A stretch of 64,000 bases of DNA from Neocallimastix lanati (nom. inval.) (GCA_016946835.1 JACVTC010000093.1:581001-645000), one strand, 5' to 3'. Counted from the stretch's first letter, positions 12,601-30,766 are shown. The notes: generated from the sequence alone by a model not told the origin. Made by a program: numbers and translations.

Positions 12601-14553
12601 AATAGCATCTAATAAAGGGTAATGTTTACCTTCTACTTTTTCATTCAATGGAAGAATTATATTATGCTTATTGGCATAATTTATTAATAATTTAACATTA
12701 TTAATATTTTTATTTATAACAGATAAATAAAGAGGGTAACTCTTATTTAAACCTTTTTCATTAATTTCCAAAATAAAATTGTGATCATCGGCATATTCTA
12801 AAAGTAACTTTGTTATTTCTGAATTATTAACATCACTACCGGTAGCACGTATCAATGGATTACGTCCATCTCTTCTTTTTTTATTTATATCCAAAATAAT
12901 ATTTTGATTATCTGCATTTGAGAGTATTGATTTAACATTGACAACGTTGTTATTATCAATTTCCATCCATAATCTAAATAACTATTTTTTAATATTTGTA
13001 TAATTTAATATAATAATAATAAATTTGATAGTATTTAACAATTGATAATAAATAATTAAAAAAATAAATAAGTAAATAAATAAATAAATGAATAAATAAA
13101 AAATTCATTTTTATATGTTTTAATTACTTATTAATATTTATAAAAATTTTATTGAATACTTACATTCAAATTTGAAAATTCTTCTTTAGTTATTCTTTTA
13201 TCATAAATCATTTCATATAACTAGAATATATATTAAAATAAAATCAAATGAAGATAATTATATTTATTATGCATAATTTTATATTTATATAATTTATTAT
13301 TTATTAGTATTTTGGTTAATGTTTTTGATAATTTTTTTTTTTTTATCATTTTATTGAATAAATGAAACTTACCTTTTCATAATAACAATCCAACTTTTTA
13401 TGAAGAATACTGTTTTTACTAAATTCAATATTTAATATTCCATATGAATTATTTTTTATTATTAATTCAATAATTTCATTATTTATGTAATTAATAGTAT
13501 TTCCTATTTGAATTTCTTTTAAATCCATGATAATATTATATTTATTGGCATAATCTAAAAGTAATTTAACAGCTTCAACATTATTATTAGAAATAAATAA
13601 TATAAGAGGTGTTGCTCCGTTTTTATTATTTTCATTTATTTTTAATATAATATTGTGATCATCGGCGTAATCCATAAGTAATTTAACAATTTCAGAATTA
13701 TTAACATCTTTTTCACAAGCTAATAAAATTGGAAACAATCCATCTTCATTCTTTTCATTTATATCCAAAGTAATCTTATGTTTGTTTGAATAATTCATAA
13801 GAATATTAATTATTTCAATATTATTATTTAGACAAGCATAATAAAGAGGATATTCTCCATGAATACATTTGTCATTGATATCAAATGTTATATTATGTTC
13901 TTTTGCATAGTCCATAAGCAATTTAAAAATTTCATTATTATTCACCTTAATAGCATTTAATAAAGGATAATATTTACCTTCTACTTTTTCATTCAATGGT
14001 AGAATAATATTATACTTATTGGCATAATCTATTAATAATTTAACATTATCAATATTATCATTTGCAACAGATAAATAAAGAGGGTAACTGTTATTTAAAT
14101 CTTTTTCATTTATTTCCAAAATAAAATTGTGATCATCGGCATATTCTAAAAGTAATTTTGTTATTTCTGAATTATTAACATCACTACCGGTAGCACATAT
14201 TAATGGATTAAGTCCATTACTTTTTTTTTTATTTAAATCCAAAACAATATTTTGTTTATCTGCATTTGAGAGTATTGATTCAACATTAACAACATTATTA
14301 TTATCAATTTCTTTCCATAATTTATATATCATATTATTATTAATATTCATATATAATTTATATAACTATTTTTAAATTTTTATAATTTAATATAATAATA
14401 ATTTTAGTATTATTTAACAAAAATAATAATAAATAAATAAAAAAAATAAATAAAATAACTAATTTATTATTTATTATTATATGTTTTAATTACTTTTTAA
14501 TATTAATAAAAATATTATTAAATACTGACCTTTAAATTTTTAAAAAAGACCAT
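9158..14553 (-). CDS. Ankyrin-repeat/MATH-domain protein, copy A
   Basis: Nine exons: 14553-14530, 14365-13373, 13220-13164, 12981-10702, 10477-10375, 10201-10051, 9900-9755, 9532-9362, 9216-9158; 1327 codons plus stop. It starts with MVFFKNLK. Two ankyrin arrays (about residues 10-340 and 360-1115, 34-36-residue repeats such as NNSEIVKLLMDYADDHNI) are joined by a 19-residue linker exon. A Lys/Glu coiled-coil exon beginning SNKMADNKRK follows, then a MATH/TRAF-like fold (EWKIENFSNI ... EFEILNHKWKIEINVCKEG). Ankyrins and MATH both bind proteins, so an intracellular scaffold or ubiquitin-ligase adaptor role is inferred; no BTB, kinase or protease domain is seen. The Q/N tail ends early at a TAA (9160-9158), where B and C read on. 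The big ankyrin frames could be called as separate genes, but each ends in a GTAAGT donor. Confidence 0.78.
9591..9653. repeat. (ATT)21 microsatellite in intron of copy A
   Basis: Perfect ATT repeat of about 21 units in the intron between the last two MATH exons. The equivalent intron in copy B carries about 80 units and in copy C an interrupted array of about 29 units. Confidence 0.9.
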
Positions 14554-15226
14554 TTTTTTTTTTTATTATTTTTTTCAGAATTTTTAAATTAAGTGAAATT
14601 TCTTCATATTTATAGTTTTATAGTTTTATATCAAGTGAATTCAAAATCTTAATTGTTAATATAATAAAAAATAATTAATTAAAAAGAAAATCTTTAGATT
14701 TTCCTTTTTTAAATTTTTTTCTTTTTTTTTAGACAGCGAAGAGAATACACTTCCTTTTTTAAATAATTATTCTTTAAAAAGTCATATGAATGACACATAA
14801 AACTTAAAATAATATAAATTTTTTAATATAAAAATGAAAGATATAAAATAAATATATGTAATAATTAATATTAATTAAATATATTAATGAAAATTAATTA
14901 TAAATCTATGAAAATCATGTTATATTTGTTATATTTAATATTTTTTTTATTATAGTTTTTTTATATAGTAATTTCAAATAATAATATAAATATATTTATG
15001 TAAAAGAAGAAATTCTTTAATGAGTTTGATTTAATAAAATATATATTAATTAAAAAATGAACTTCATTTAAATTTTTGTTAGTTGAGAAATAAAATATAA
15101 TTTATAAAAATATTTAATTAATCTTATTACTCACTTATAGAGTCATTTTGGAATAATCTAAGGAAGCATTAGAATTTTAAAATATATTAAATTTATTTTT
15201 ATTAATTGAAGAACATTCTATAATAA

Positions 15227-15305
<79 letters not shown>

Positions 15306-15739
15306 ACTTGATTGATAATAACTCCATATTAATAAAAAAAAAAAAAAAATTATTATTAGAATTTGTATTAGAATTTCTTCTTTGCCTTATCGTTACACCA
15401 TAGACACTTCTGAACAAGATAGATCTAATGAAATAGAGATTTATTAGCAGAAAAAAATTATCAGTCAGCATCTCATTGAAAAGGAATTTCATAAATCCCC
15501 CTACAAAATATTTTGTTATATAACATTATAATATCAAGGATATTAATTTAATTATATTTAAAGTATTTGACTTCCTAATGAAAAATCTCAATTCCTATTT
15601 CATTTCATTAGATATTTTAATATAAAAAAAAATTATATATTTATATTTATTTATTACTCAGTTTTTTATATCCCAATAAAATGAATATATCTTGGTTCAA
15701 CATAAAAATAGGATAATAGAAATAATAATCAATATTAAT

Positions 15740-15787
<48 letters not shown>

Positions 15788-15858
15788 TTTTTATTTATAT
15801 TTTATTTTTTTTATTTTATTTATTTTTTGTTTATTTTTTATTTATTTATTTATTTATT

Positions 15859-15897
<39 letters not shown>

Positions 15898-16548
15898 TTT
15901 AATATTTTTATATTTTTTAATTATTTTTATATTTTAAATTTTTTAACTTTTTTTTTTTTTTATTTAAATTATTTTTTATATTATGATATATTATTATTAT
16001 TTGCTTTATTAAAATTTATAATAATTATTTTAATGTTTATTTTTAAATTCATTATTTTTTTTTTATTTCATATTTATGTTTGATGATATCAAATTATTAA
16101 TAGTGATAATAATAATAATATAAAAGTAATAATTGTCTTTAATATTTTAAATATTATTATTATTATTATAGTTTCTTTGAGAAATTAATGAAATTTTATT
16201 TGTACTAGAAAACATTATTTGTCTTGTATATTTTTCTGGATCATTATTATATTATGATTATGTTCATTATCGTCCTTTTTTTTTTTTTTTTTTATTTCAA
16301 TTTTTTAATAAAGTTTAATATTATATTTCTTCTAATATATAAGATAGATGTTAATCTATATGGTATTTCCATTTGGGTCATTTACGATTGAATATTTGGT
16401 GGTACATTCGGGTATTCCATTTTGTGTTGTTGAAAATAACATTTCAGGGATATATATATTTGGTGATCCACCTTGTGGTATACCTTGTTTAACATTTAAT
16501 GATATACCGGGTTTTACCGCATGAATTGTGTTTGTTGTGGAATAGATG
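14554..16548. other. Spacer between ankyrin-MATH copies A and B
   Basis: The right part of unit A and left part of unit B. Just upstream of the copy A start is a run of T, then a stretch near 14725-14755 (AGACAG(C/A)GAAGAGAATACACTT) that is conserved before copy B, so it is a candidate promoter or 5' UTR element. At 15228-15303 there is an (AAAT)19 array. At 15345-15500 lies a higher-GC patch with a short minus-strand open frame that I read as a decayed mobile-element relic, also present before copy B. 15740-16200 is poly(T)/TTTA-rich. At 16320-16548 a patch homologous to the gene tail continues past the copy B stop. Confidence 0.6.
15228..15303. repeat. (AAAT)n tetranucleotide array
   Basis: About 19 uninterrupted units reading AATA/AAAT. 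The homologous place upstream of copy B (23043-23066) has only about six units, so it is length-variable between duplicates. Confidence 0.85.
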
Positions 16549-22336
<5,788 letters not shown>

Positions 22337-24305
22337 TTTTTTTTTTTTTTTATTTTTTTCAGAATTTTTAAATTAAGTGAAATTTCTTCGTATTTATAGT
22401 TTTAAAGTTTTATATCAAGTGAATTCAAAATCTTAATTGTTAATATAATAAAAAATAATTAATTAAAAAGAAAATCTTTAGATTTTCCTTTTTTAAATTT
22501 TTTTCTTTTTTTTTAGACAGAGAAGAGAATACACTTCCATAACTTCCTTTTTTAAATAATTATTCTTTAAAAAGTCATATGAATGACACAAATCATAAAA
22601 CTTAAAATAATATAAATTTTTTAATATAAAAATGAAAGATATAAAATAAATATATGTATTAATTAATATTAATTAAATATATTAATGAAAATTAATTATA
22701 AATCTATGAAAATCATGTTATATTTGTTATATTTAATGTACATTTTAAAATAATTATTATAATATTTTTTTCATTATAGTTTTTTTTAATAGTAATATCA
22801 TATAATAATATAAATATATTTATGTAAAAGAAGAAATTCTTTTGATTTAATAATAAATATAAATTAAAAAATGAACTTCATTCTAATTTTTGTTAGATGA
22901 GAAATAAAATATAATTTATAAAAATATTTAATTAATCTTATTACTCACTTATAGAGTCATTTTGGAATAATCTAAGGAAGCAATAGAATTTTAAAATATA
23001 TTAAATTTATTTTTATTAATTGAAGAACATTCTATAATAATAATTAAATAAATAAATAAATAAATTAACTTGATTGATAATAACTACATATGAATAAAAA
23101 AAAAAAAATTATTATTAGAATTTGCCTTATAGTCACAACATCGTCACTTTTGAACAAGATAGATCTAATGAAATAGAGATTTATCAGCAGAAAAAATTTA
23201 TCAGCCAGCATCTCATTGAAAAGGAATTTCATAAGTCCCCCCCACTATTTTGTTATATAATATTATAATATCAAGGATATTAATTTAATTATATTTATAG
23301 TATTTGACTTCCTAATGAGAAATCTCAATTCCTAATTTCATTTCATTATATATTTCAATATAAAAAAAATTTATATATTTATATTCATTTATTTCACAGT
23401 TTTTTATTATCCCAATAAAATGAATATATCTTGATTCAACATAAAATTAGGATAATAGAAATAATAATCAATATTAATAAATAGTAACTCGTAGTATTTC
23501 TTTTTTTTTTTTTTTTTTTTTTTTTTATTTATTTATTTATTTATTTATTTATATATTTATTTATTTTTATTTTTATTTAATTTTTATTTTTTTTATTTTA
23601 TTCATTTTTTATTTATTTTTTATTAATTTTTTTTTTATTTTTTTATTATTTTTATTTATTTTTATTTTTTTTTTTTTATTATTATATTTTTATATTTTTT
23701 AATTATTTTTATATTTTAAATTTTTTAATTTTAACTTTTTTTTTTATTTAAATTATTTTTTATATTATGATATATTATTATTATTTGCTTTATTAAAATT
23801 TTTAATAATTATTATAATGTTTATTTTTAATATCATTATTTTTTTTTTTATTTTATATTTATTTTTTATGATATCAAATTATTAATAGTGATAATAATAA
23901 TAATATAAAAGTAATAATTGTCTTTAATATTTTAAATATTATTATTATTATTATTATAGTTTCTTTGAGAAATTAATGAAATTCCATTTGTATTAGAAAA
24001 CATTATTTGTCTTGTATATTTATCTGGATCATTATTATATTATGATTATGTCAATTATAGTCCTTTTTTTTATTTTATTATTTCAATTTTTTTATTAAAA
24101 TTATATTTCTTCTAATATATAGGATATATGTTAATCTATATGGTATTTCCATTTGGGTCATTTACTATTGAATATTTTGTGCTACATTCAGGTATTCCAT
24201 TTTGTGAGTTTTCTATGTTGTTGAAAATAACATTTCAGTATATATATTTGGTGACCCACTTTGTGGTATACCTTATTGAACATTTAATGATATAACTGTT
24301 AGGTT
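22337..24305. other. Spacer between ankyrin-MATH copies B and C
   Basis: Upstream region of copy B and downstream region of copy C. It repeats the layout of 14554-16548: the AGACAGAGAAGAGAATACACTT block near 22513, a GAGTCATTTTGGAATAATC stretch near 22951, a short relic patch at 23110-23245, and the AGTATTTGACTTCCT unit border near 23300. T-rich sequence follows at 23500-23760, then a patch of tail-derived sequence after the copy C stop. No independent gene is seen. Confidence 0.6.
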
Positions 24306-24922
24306 TTATGGCATGAAATGCATTTGTTGTGGAATAGGTGTTATATTGTTATTGTTTGAATAGTTGTTGGTAGGAAATTGAGAATAGTTATTTATTGGTA
24401 GTTGCGATGTGAAATTATTTTGATTTGGATATTGAAATTGGATTTGAGGTGTTTGTTGGATTGATATAGATTCCATGTATGTAGGAAGTCGTTCTTCTAT
24501 ATACACATTTATATAGGGTAATTTTTTTTTTATTTTTATTTTATTTTTTTTTTTTTATTTTATATATATATATATATAATATATATAAATTTAGCAATAA
24601 TTCCAATAAAATTATATTTTGAAATTTATATATTTAAAAAATCCTTATTTTTATATTAATATATTTAAAAGAATTTATATTAAAATATATACCATTAATA
24701 TCATTTCTATAGATCCGAATGTATATGCCAATGATAAAACTATCATTTTCTAATAATGATGTAATTCCATTTTCATGTTTAATTTTTAAATTTTTATTAT
24801 TAATAAAATCATTTAATACAATTTTCGGTTCATTTTTACCAAATTTATGGTAAGAACATGATGCTTTATATTATATAATTTAATTTAATTATTTTAAATT
24901 AAAATGAATAAATATTAATTTA

Positions 24923-24943
24923 ATTATTATTATTATTATTATA

Positions 24944-24997
<54 letters not shown>

Positions 24998-25011
24998 ATT
25001 ATTATTATTAT
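24923..25011. repeat. Interrupted ATT microsatellite in intron of copy C
   Basis: Roughly 88 bp of ATT units, interrupted by ATA substitutions at least twice, lie at the homologous intron position to the arrays of copies A and B. Confidence 0.85.
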
Positions 25012-27239
25012 TTGTAATTCAAATCTATATAATTATCTATATTTATATTTATATATAAATATACATATATTTGTTAATAAATGCTTTTAATATATTTGAT
25101 ATTTGATATTTACCTTTATAACATGAAAAATCATTATTATTACGAATTTTAAAAACACAATTTGCATAAATAAATTTATTTGCTGATAAATACAATGCAT
25201 CCATACTTTTTAATTTAAGATTTATAGTTCCCTCTTTACAAACATTTATTTCAATTTTCCTATATCCAATTATTTATTTTTTTATTATTAATACATAATA
25301 CAATATATTTGAATATAAATTAAAAAATGATATTGATTAAAAAATATATTATTAAATTATATATATATATATATATTTATAAATATATATATATATAAAA
25401 GTTATATTTTTACCATTTATGATTTAATATTTCAAATTCTGGACTTGATTTATTATTTTGAATATAGGAAAAGTTTTCAATTTTCAATTCATAATAATCT
25501 TCTTCAATAATTTCATTATTTTCAACATTTTTAATTAAATTTCTTAGTTTTTCTTTGAATTGATCTAGAAAAATGAATGTACATATATATATATATATAT
25601 ATATTTATATATTATATTTAAGTTATTAATAATTTATGTACATAATAATTTATTATTTAACTCATTCATGATTATTAATATAGTATAAATAAAGCTATTT
25701 TATTTAAAAATTATTTAATAATTAAAAAAAAAAAAAAAAAAAGGATTTACTTATTTTCATTTCATAAAGTTCATTTTCAAGTTTATCTTTTTCTTTTCTT
25801 AATTTTAAAAATTCATCTTCAGTTATTCTTTTATTATAGGCCATTTTATTTGACTAGTATACAAATGTATGTTAATATATATATATATATATATATAAAT
25901 TAAATGAAGACAATTATATTTAATATGCATAATTTTATTTTTAAATAATTTATTATTTATTAGTATTTTGGTCAATATTTTTAATATTTTTTATTCTGGT
26001 TAATGTTATTTTTTATTTTATTTTTTTTTTTCTTCATTTTATTGAATAAATGAAACTTACCTTTTCATAATAACAATCCAACTTTTTATGTAGAATACTG
26101 TTTTTACTAAATTCAATATTTAATATTCCACAAGATTTATATTTTATTATTAATTCAATAATTTCATTATTTATGTAATTAATGGAATTTCCTATTTGAT
26201 TTTCTTTTAAATCCATGATAATATTATATTTATTGGCATAATCAAAAAGTAATTTAACAGCTTCAAGATTATTATTAGATATAAACAATATAAGAGAATT
26301 TGCTCCGTTTTTATTCTTTTCATTTATTTTTAATATAATATTGTGATCATCGGCGTAATCCATAAGCAATTTAACAAATTCAGAATTATTAACATTTTTT
26401 TTACTAGCATATAAAATTGGAAACCATCCATTCTCATTCTTTTCATTTATATCCAAAATTAAATTATGTTTATTGGCATAATCCATAATTAATTTAAAAC
26501 TTTCAATATTATTACTTGAAATAGTACCATTAAGTGGTGTCCATCCTACATTACATTTTTCATTTATGTTTAAAATAATATTGTGATCTTCAGCGTAATT
26601 CATAAGTAATTTAATAACTTCAGAATTATTAACATTACTAGCTGTAGCAGCAAATATATTAGAATATCCTTGTTCATTTTTATCATTTATGTTCAAAATA
26701 ATATTTTGTTTATTGGCATAATCTATGATTAACTTAACAAATTCAGAATTATTAACAGATTTATAAATAGCAACAAATATAGGAGAATTTCCTCTTTCAT
26801 TTTTATCATTTATGTTCAAAATAATATTATGTTTATTGGCATAATCTATAATAAATTTGAATATTTTAATATTGTTGTTATAAATAGAAATAAAAAGCAT
26901 TGATAATCCATTGTTATTTTTTTCATTAATGTTCAAAATAATATTGTGATCATCAGCGTAATCTATAAGTAATTTAACAATTTCAGAATTATTAATACTT
27001 TTCTGAGAAGCTGATAAAATTGGAAACCATCCATTTTCATCCTTTGCATTTATATCCAAAGTAATGTTATGTTTGTCAACATAATTCATAATTAATTTAA
27101 TTGTTTCAACATTATTATTAGAAATAGAATTCATAAGTGGTGACCTTCCTTTATTATTTTTTTCATTTATATTTAAAATAATATTGTGATCATCAGCATA
27201 ATCCATGAGTAATTTAACAATTTCAGTATTATTAACATC

Positions 27240-28036
27240 TTTTTCACAAGCTAATAAAATTGGAAACCATCCATCTTCATTCTTTCCATTTATATCCAAA
27301 GTAATGTTATGTTCGTTTGTATAATTCATAAGAATATTAATTATTTCAATATTATTATTTAGACAAGCATAATAAAGAGGATATGCTCCATGAATACATT
27401 TGTCATTGATATCAAATATTATATTGTGTTCTTTTGCATAGTTCATAAGCAATTTAAAAATTTCAATATTATTCTCCTTAATAGCATCTAATAAAGGGTA
27501 ATGTTTACCTTCTACTTTTTCATTCAATGGAAGAATTATATTATGTTTATTGGCATAATTTATTAATAATTTAACATTATTAATATAAGAGGAGTTGCTC
27601 CGTTTTTATTCTTTTCATTTATTTTTAATATAATATTGTGATCATCGGCGTAATCCATAAGTAATTTAACAATTTCAGAATTATTAACATCTTTTTCACA
27701 AGCTAATAAAATTGGAAACCATCCATCTTCATTCTTTCCATTTATATCCAAAGTAATGTTATGTTCGTTTGTATAATTCATAAGAATATTAATTATTTCA
27801 ATATTATTATTTAGACAAGCATAATAAAGAGGATATGCTCCATGAATACATTTGTCATTGATATCAAATATTATATTGTGTTCTTTTGCATAGTTCATAA
27901 GCAATTTAAAAATTTCAATATTATTCTCCTTAATAGCATCTAATAAAGGGTAATGTTTACCTTCTACTTTTTCATTCAATGGAAGAATTATATTATGTTT
28001 ATTGGCATAATTTATTAATAATTTAACATTATTAAT
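27240..28036. repeat. Near-identical direct repeats offset by 452 bp in copy C
   Basis: Two stretches, 27240-27584 and 27692-28036, match almost base for base, while the 107 bp between them encodes a different ankyrin module (KNGATPLIL type). The right copy joins normal upstream ankyrin sequence; the left junction near 27584 falls at a short AATAT that occurs in both partners. The event shifts the ankyrin frame. Confidence 0.85.
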
Positions 28037-29095
28037 ATTTTTATTTATAACAGATAAATAAAGAGGATAACTCTTATTTAAACCTTTTTCATTAATTTCC
28101 AAAATAAAACTGTGATCATCGGCATATTCTAAAAGTAACTTTGTTATTTCTGAATTATTAACATCACTACCGGTAGCACGTATCAATGGATTACGTCCAT
28201 CTCTTCTTTTTTTATTTATATCCAAAATAATATTTTGTTTATCTGCATTTGAAAGTACTGATTTAACATTGACAACATTGTTATTATCAATTTCCATCCA
28301 TAATCTAAATAACTATTTTTTAATATTTGTATAATTTAATATAATAATAATAATAAATTTGATATTATTTAACAATTAATAATAAATAATTAAATAAATA
28401 AACGAGTAAATAAATAAATAAAGTAATAAATAAAAATTTTATTTATAAATGTTTTAATTATTTATTAATTATTTATAAAATTTTTATTGAATACTTACAT
28501 TCAAATTTAAAAATTCTTCTTTAGTTATTTTTTTATCATGAACCATTTCATATAACTAGAATATATATATAAGTATTTAAATATATATATATATATAGAT
28601 AGATAGATATTATAATATAATTAAATGAAGATAATTACATTTAATATACATAATTATATATTTATATAATTTATTATTTATTAATATTTTGGTTAATATT
28701 GTTGATATTTTTTTTTTTTTTTTTTATTCATTTTATTGAATAAATGAAACTTTTTTTTTTTTTTTTGTTTAAAGATTTTTAAAATACTTATATTTTAGAA
28801 AAAAAAATTTTTTTTATTTTTTTTTTTTTTTTTTTTTTTTTGTATATATACTTTTTTTTGTTATTTATAGATAAAAAAAAAAATAAAATAAAAAGATATA
28901 ATAAATTTATTATATTTTATTTTTTTATATATATGTTATCATATAAATATTACTATATTATTTTCATATATTATGTTATCATATAAATATTATTAAGTAA
29001 ATTATATAATAATATAATAATGAAAATAATATAAATAAAAGAAATATAAAATTTCTTGTTATATATGTTAATATTATGAAAAAAAAAAAAAATAA

Positions 29096-29168
29096 AAGTT
29101 ATTTCGTCTTTTTTACTATAGAAATGTATTTTTTTTTTTTTAAAAAAAAAAAAAAGACGAAATAACTT
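29096..29168. repeat. Perfect 19-bp inverted repeat (hairpin)
   Basis: Left arm 29096-29114 (AAGTTATTTCGTCTTTTTT) and right arm 29150-29168 are exact reverse complements, separated by 35 bases that are themselves T-rich then A-rich, so the stem can extend further. It could be a foldback or MITE terminus; no other function is supported. Confidence 0.85.
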
Positions 29169-29290
29169 CTAACTCTTCCCATTCCTCAATGATAACTCCT
29201 GTAGGAATGATACTACAATTCGAATCGGTGTCCGAATTTATTTCTTCTTTGACTTATCCTTACAACATCGATGTTTTTGACCATAATATA
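29169..29290 (-). pseudogene. Short unidentified coding-like relic
   Basis: A patch richer in G+C than its surroundings starts right at the hairpin. The minus strand is open for about 33 codons (VKEEINSDTDSN then IIPTGVIIEEWEELEV) before the sequence runs into AT-rich DNA. A similar stretch with the same KEEI start, but diverged, occurs at 15345-15400. I do not recognise the protein; a dead mobile element is likely. Confidence 0.3.
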
Positions 29291-30149
29291 TTCATATTTT
29301 AATTTTTATTGGATCATATAGCATTGTAATTAAGTAATTTTTTTAATAAAAAAAAAAAAATAAAACAAAACAAAACAAAAAATAATTTATAGTTCATATA
29401 TTTAATTGAAATTGTATTTATTATTAGTTATTATTTATTATTTATTATTTATTAATAAATATTTTTATTATTAGTTATTTATTTATTTATTTATTCTCTG
29501 TTTGCGTTTTTGTTTTATTCGTAAATGCATAAAACAAATAGTTAATAATTTTATATTTTACTAAAACTAGTACTACTATTAATACTAATATATACTACTA
29601 TTATAACCACTAATTAATAATAATAATGATAGATAATAAATAATGATAGATAATAAATAATAATAAATATAAATTATGGTTTAAATAACCGTAATAACGA
29701 TACTAACCATCATAACAATAACCATCATAGTACACCAATGATAAATAATTAATAAATAATATATAATATATAATATATAATATATAATATATAATATATA
29801 ATATATAATATATAATATATAATATTTAATATATAATATATAATAAATAAGTATCAATAAATTTCATTATATACACATTAAGTTTTTTTTTTTTTTTTTT
29901 TTTTTCAATTTTAATTATATTAAATAGCAAACAAACCACTTTATTGATCTTAAAAATTGTTATTAAATAAATAACAAAATAAATATTAAAAAAATATAGA
30001 ATAATGTTAAAAAATGTTAAAAATATTAAAAATGTCGACTTTTGATATGAAAATTTGTTATATTATTAAAATTTGAAATTTAAACTAACAATATTTTTCA
30101 TTGGTATTACGAATCTTATCAATATATTACTTAAATTATTATTAATTAA

Positions 30150-30685
30150 CTTTAATTGAAAAGTTTTGTATTTTTAACTAAAATACTATTATTAATTACT
30201 ACTCCACAAATAACATATGGACTACGCAACTATGGGATTAGAACGAGGGTCAATCCCACGTCAGAAGGGGAGGGGAGAGGAAATATCATACATTGTTTAT
30301 ACATGCCATATGAAGATATAATATTAAATATTAAAGTTAAAAAAGCATACAAGGACGAGGATCAGTATTAAATACAGCAATGATACCGAATTCCTGTCTA
30401 ATAAATGTGTTGAACATTATTGTATTTACAATGACCATGAGCCAGATGTTCTTTGCGATGATTTTTTTTTTTTTTTTTTACATTGACTATGCTATCTAAA
30501 GATCTTTTTCTATATATGCACTTATGCAAAACCTATGGAGTAAGAATGACACGGCAAGAGCGAATGTGCGTTCCATGAAATGCGAAGAGGGCATCTACGC
30601 CCTACAGAGGGACGGACCTCATTCGAATGATGAAATACTGCTCTTCGAGAGGATGTGGTCTGCTGCAGTAAATTTTTAATAAATA
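30150..30685 (+). pseudogene. Decayed Cys-rich (secreted-type) protein gene
   Basis: G+C is clearly above the flanks. Three plus-strand frame pieces follow one another. About 30200-30340 reads IIHCLYMPYEDIILNIKV. About 30343-30460 reads SNDTEFLSNKCVEHYCIYND and HEPDVLCDD. About 30510-30670 reads YMHLCKTYGV, then after a shift SMKCEEGIYALQRDGPHSND. The pattern (C)LSNKCxxxxCIYND...CDD...YMHCGKPYG...KCEEGICxLQRDGPSDSD is one I associate with Cys-rich repeats common in anaerobic gut fungi. Several expected Cys are now Phe, Tyr, Met or Arg, a T-tract (30462-30479) interrupts it, and frames shift at least twice, so it is not functional. Family assignment rests on recall of the motif pattern. Confidence 0.5.
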
Positions 30686-30729
30686 AATATATATATACAT
30701 TAACTATTTATTACTATTGTTATTATGTT

Positions 30730-30766
<37 letters not shown>

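Larger units (their letters stand above)
24306..28555 (-). pseudogene. Ankyrin-repeat/MATH-domain gene, copy C (5'-truncated, frame broken)
   Basis: Exons matching copies A and B: linker 28555-28499, ankyrin 28312-26061, coiled-coil 25853-25751, MATH 25564-25414, 25259-25114 and 24863-24693, tail 24496-24306. The start exon and first ankyrin exon are absent: homology ends near 28750, inside the intron after them. The ankyrin exon breaks into two frames (28297-27563 and 27527-26034) at about 27584. There a segment is repeated with a 452-bp offset, about 345 bp of it (27240-27584 against 27692-28036) near-identical, and 452 is not a multiple of three. The exon would be 1800 bp without the extra 452. 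Its Q/N tail is the longest of the three and fully open (QIQFQYPNQNNF ... PIPQQMHFMP). A transcript could still start at the internal ATG at 28297. It is either a pseudogene or an assembly join of two paralogs. Confidence 0.7.
28751..30150. other. Gene-poor repeat-rich stretch right of the ankyrin cluster
   Basis: No gene seen. It holds poly(T)/poly(A) tracts, a perfect hairpin (29096-29168), a higher-GC relic patch (29169-29290) with one short open minus-strand frame, TATAATATAT-type short tandem repeats (29757-29835), and AT-only filler. The relic shares the motif ATTTCTTCTTTG(A/C)CTTAT with the patches at 15370 and, more weakly, 23115. Confidence 0.55.

Noticed and set aside
10675-12966. 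Ankyrin frame as a stand-alone 763-codon gene starting MEIDNNNVVN
   Set aside because: Sequence before that ATG (LFRLW) is conserved and in frame with an acceptor, and the 3' end contains a conserved GTAAGT donor; it is better read as exon 4 of a larger gene.
15202-15492. 96-codon minus-strand frame as a gene
   Set aside because: About a third is (AAAT)n repeat, and the rest is a patch present in altered form before copy B without a conserved frame; more likely a relic.
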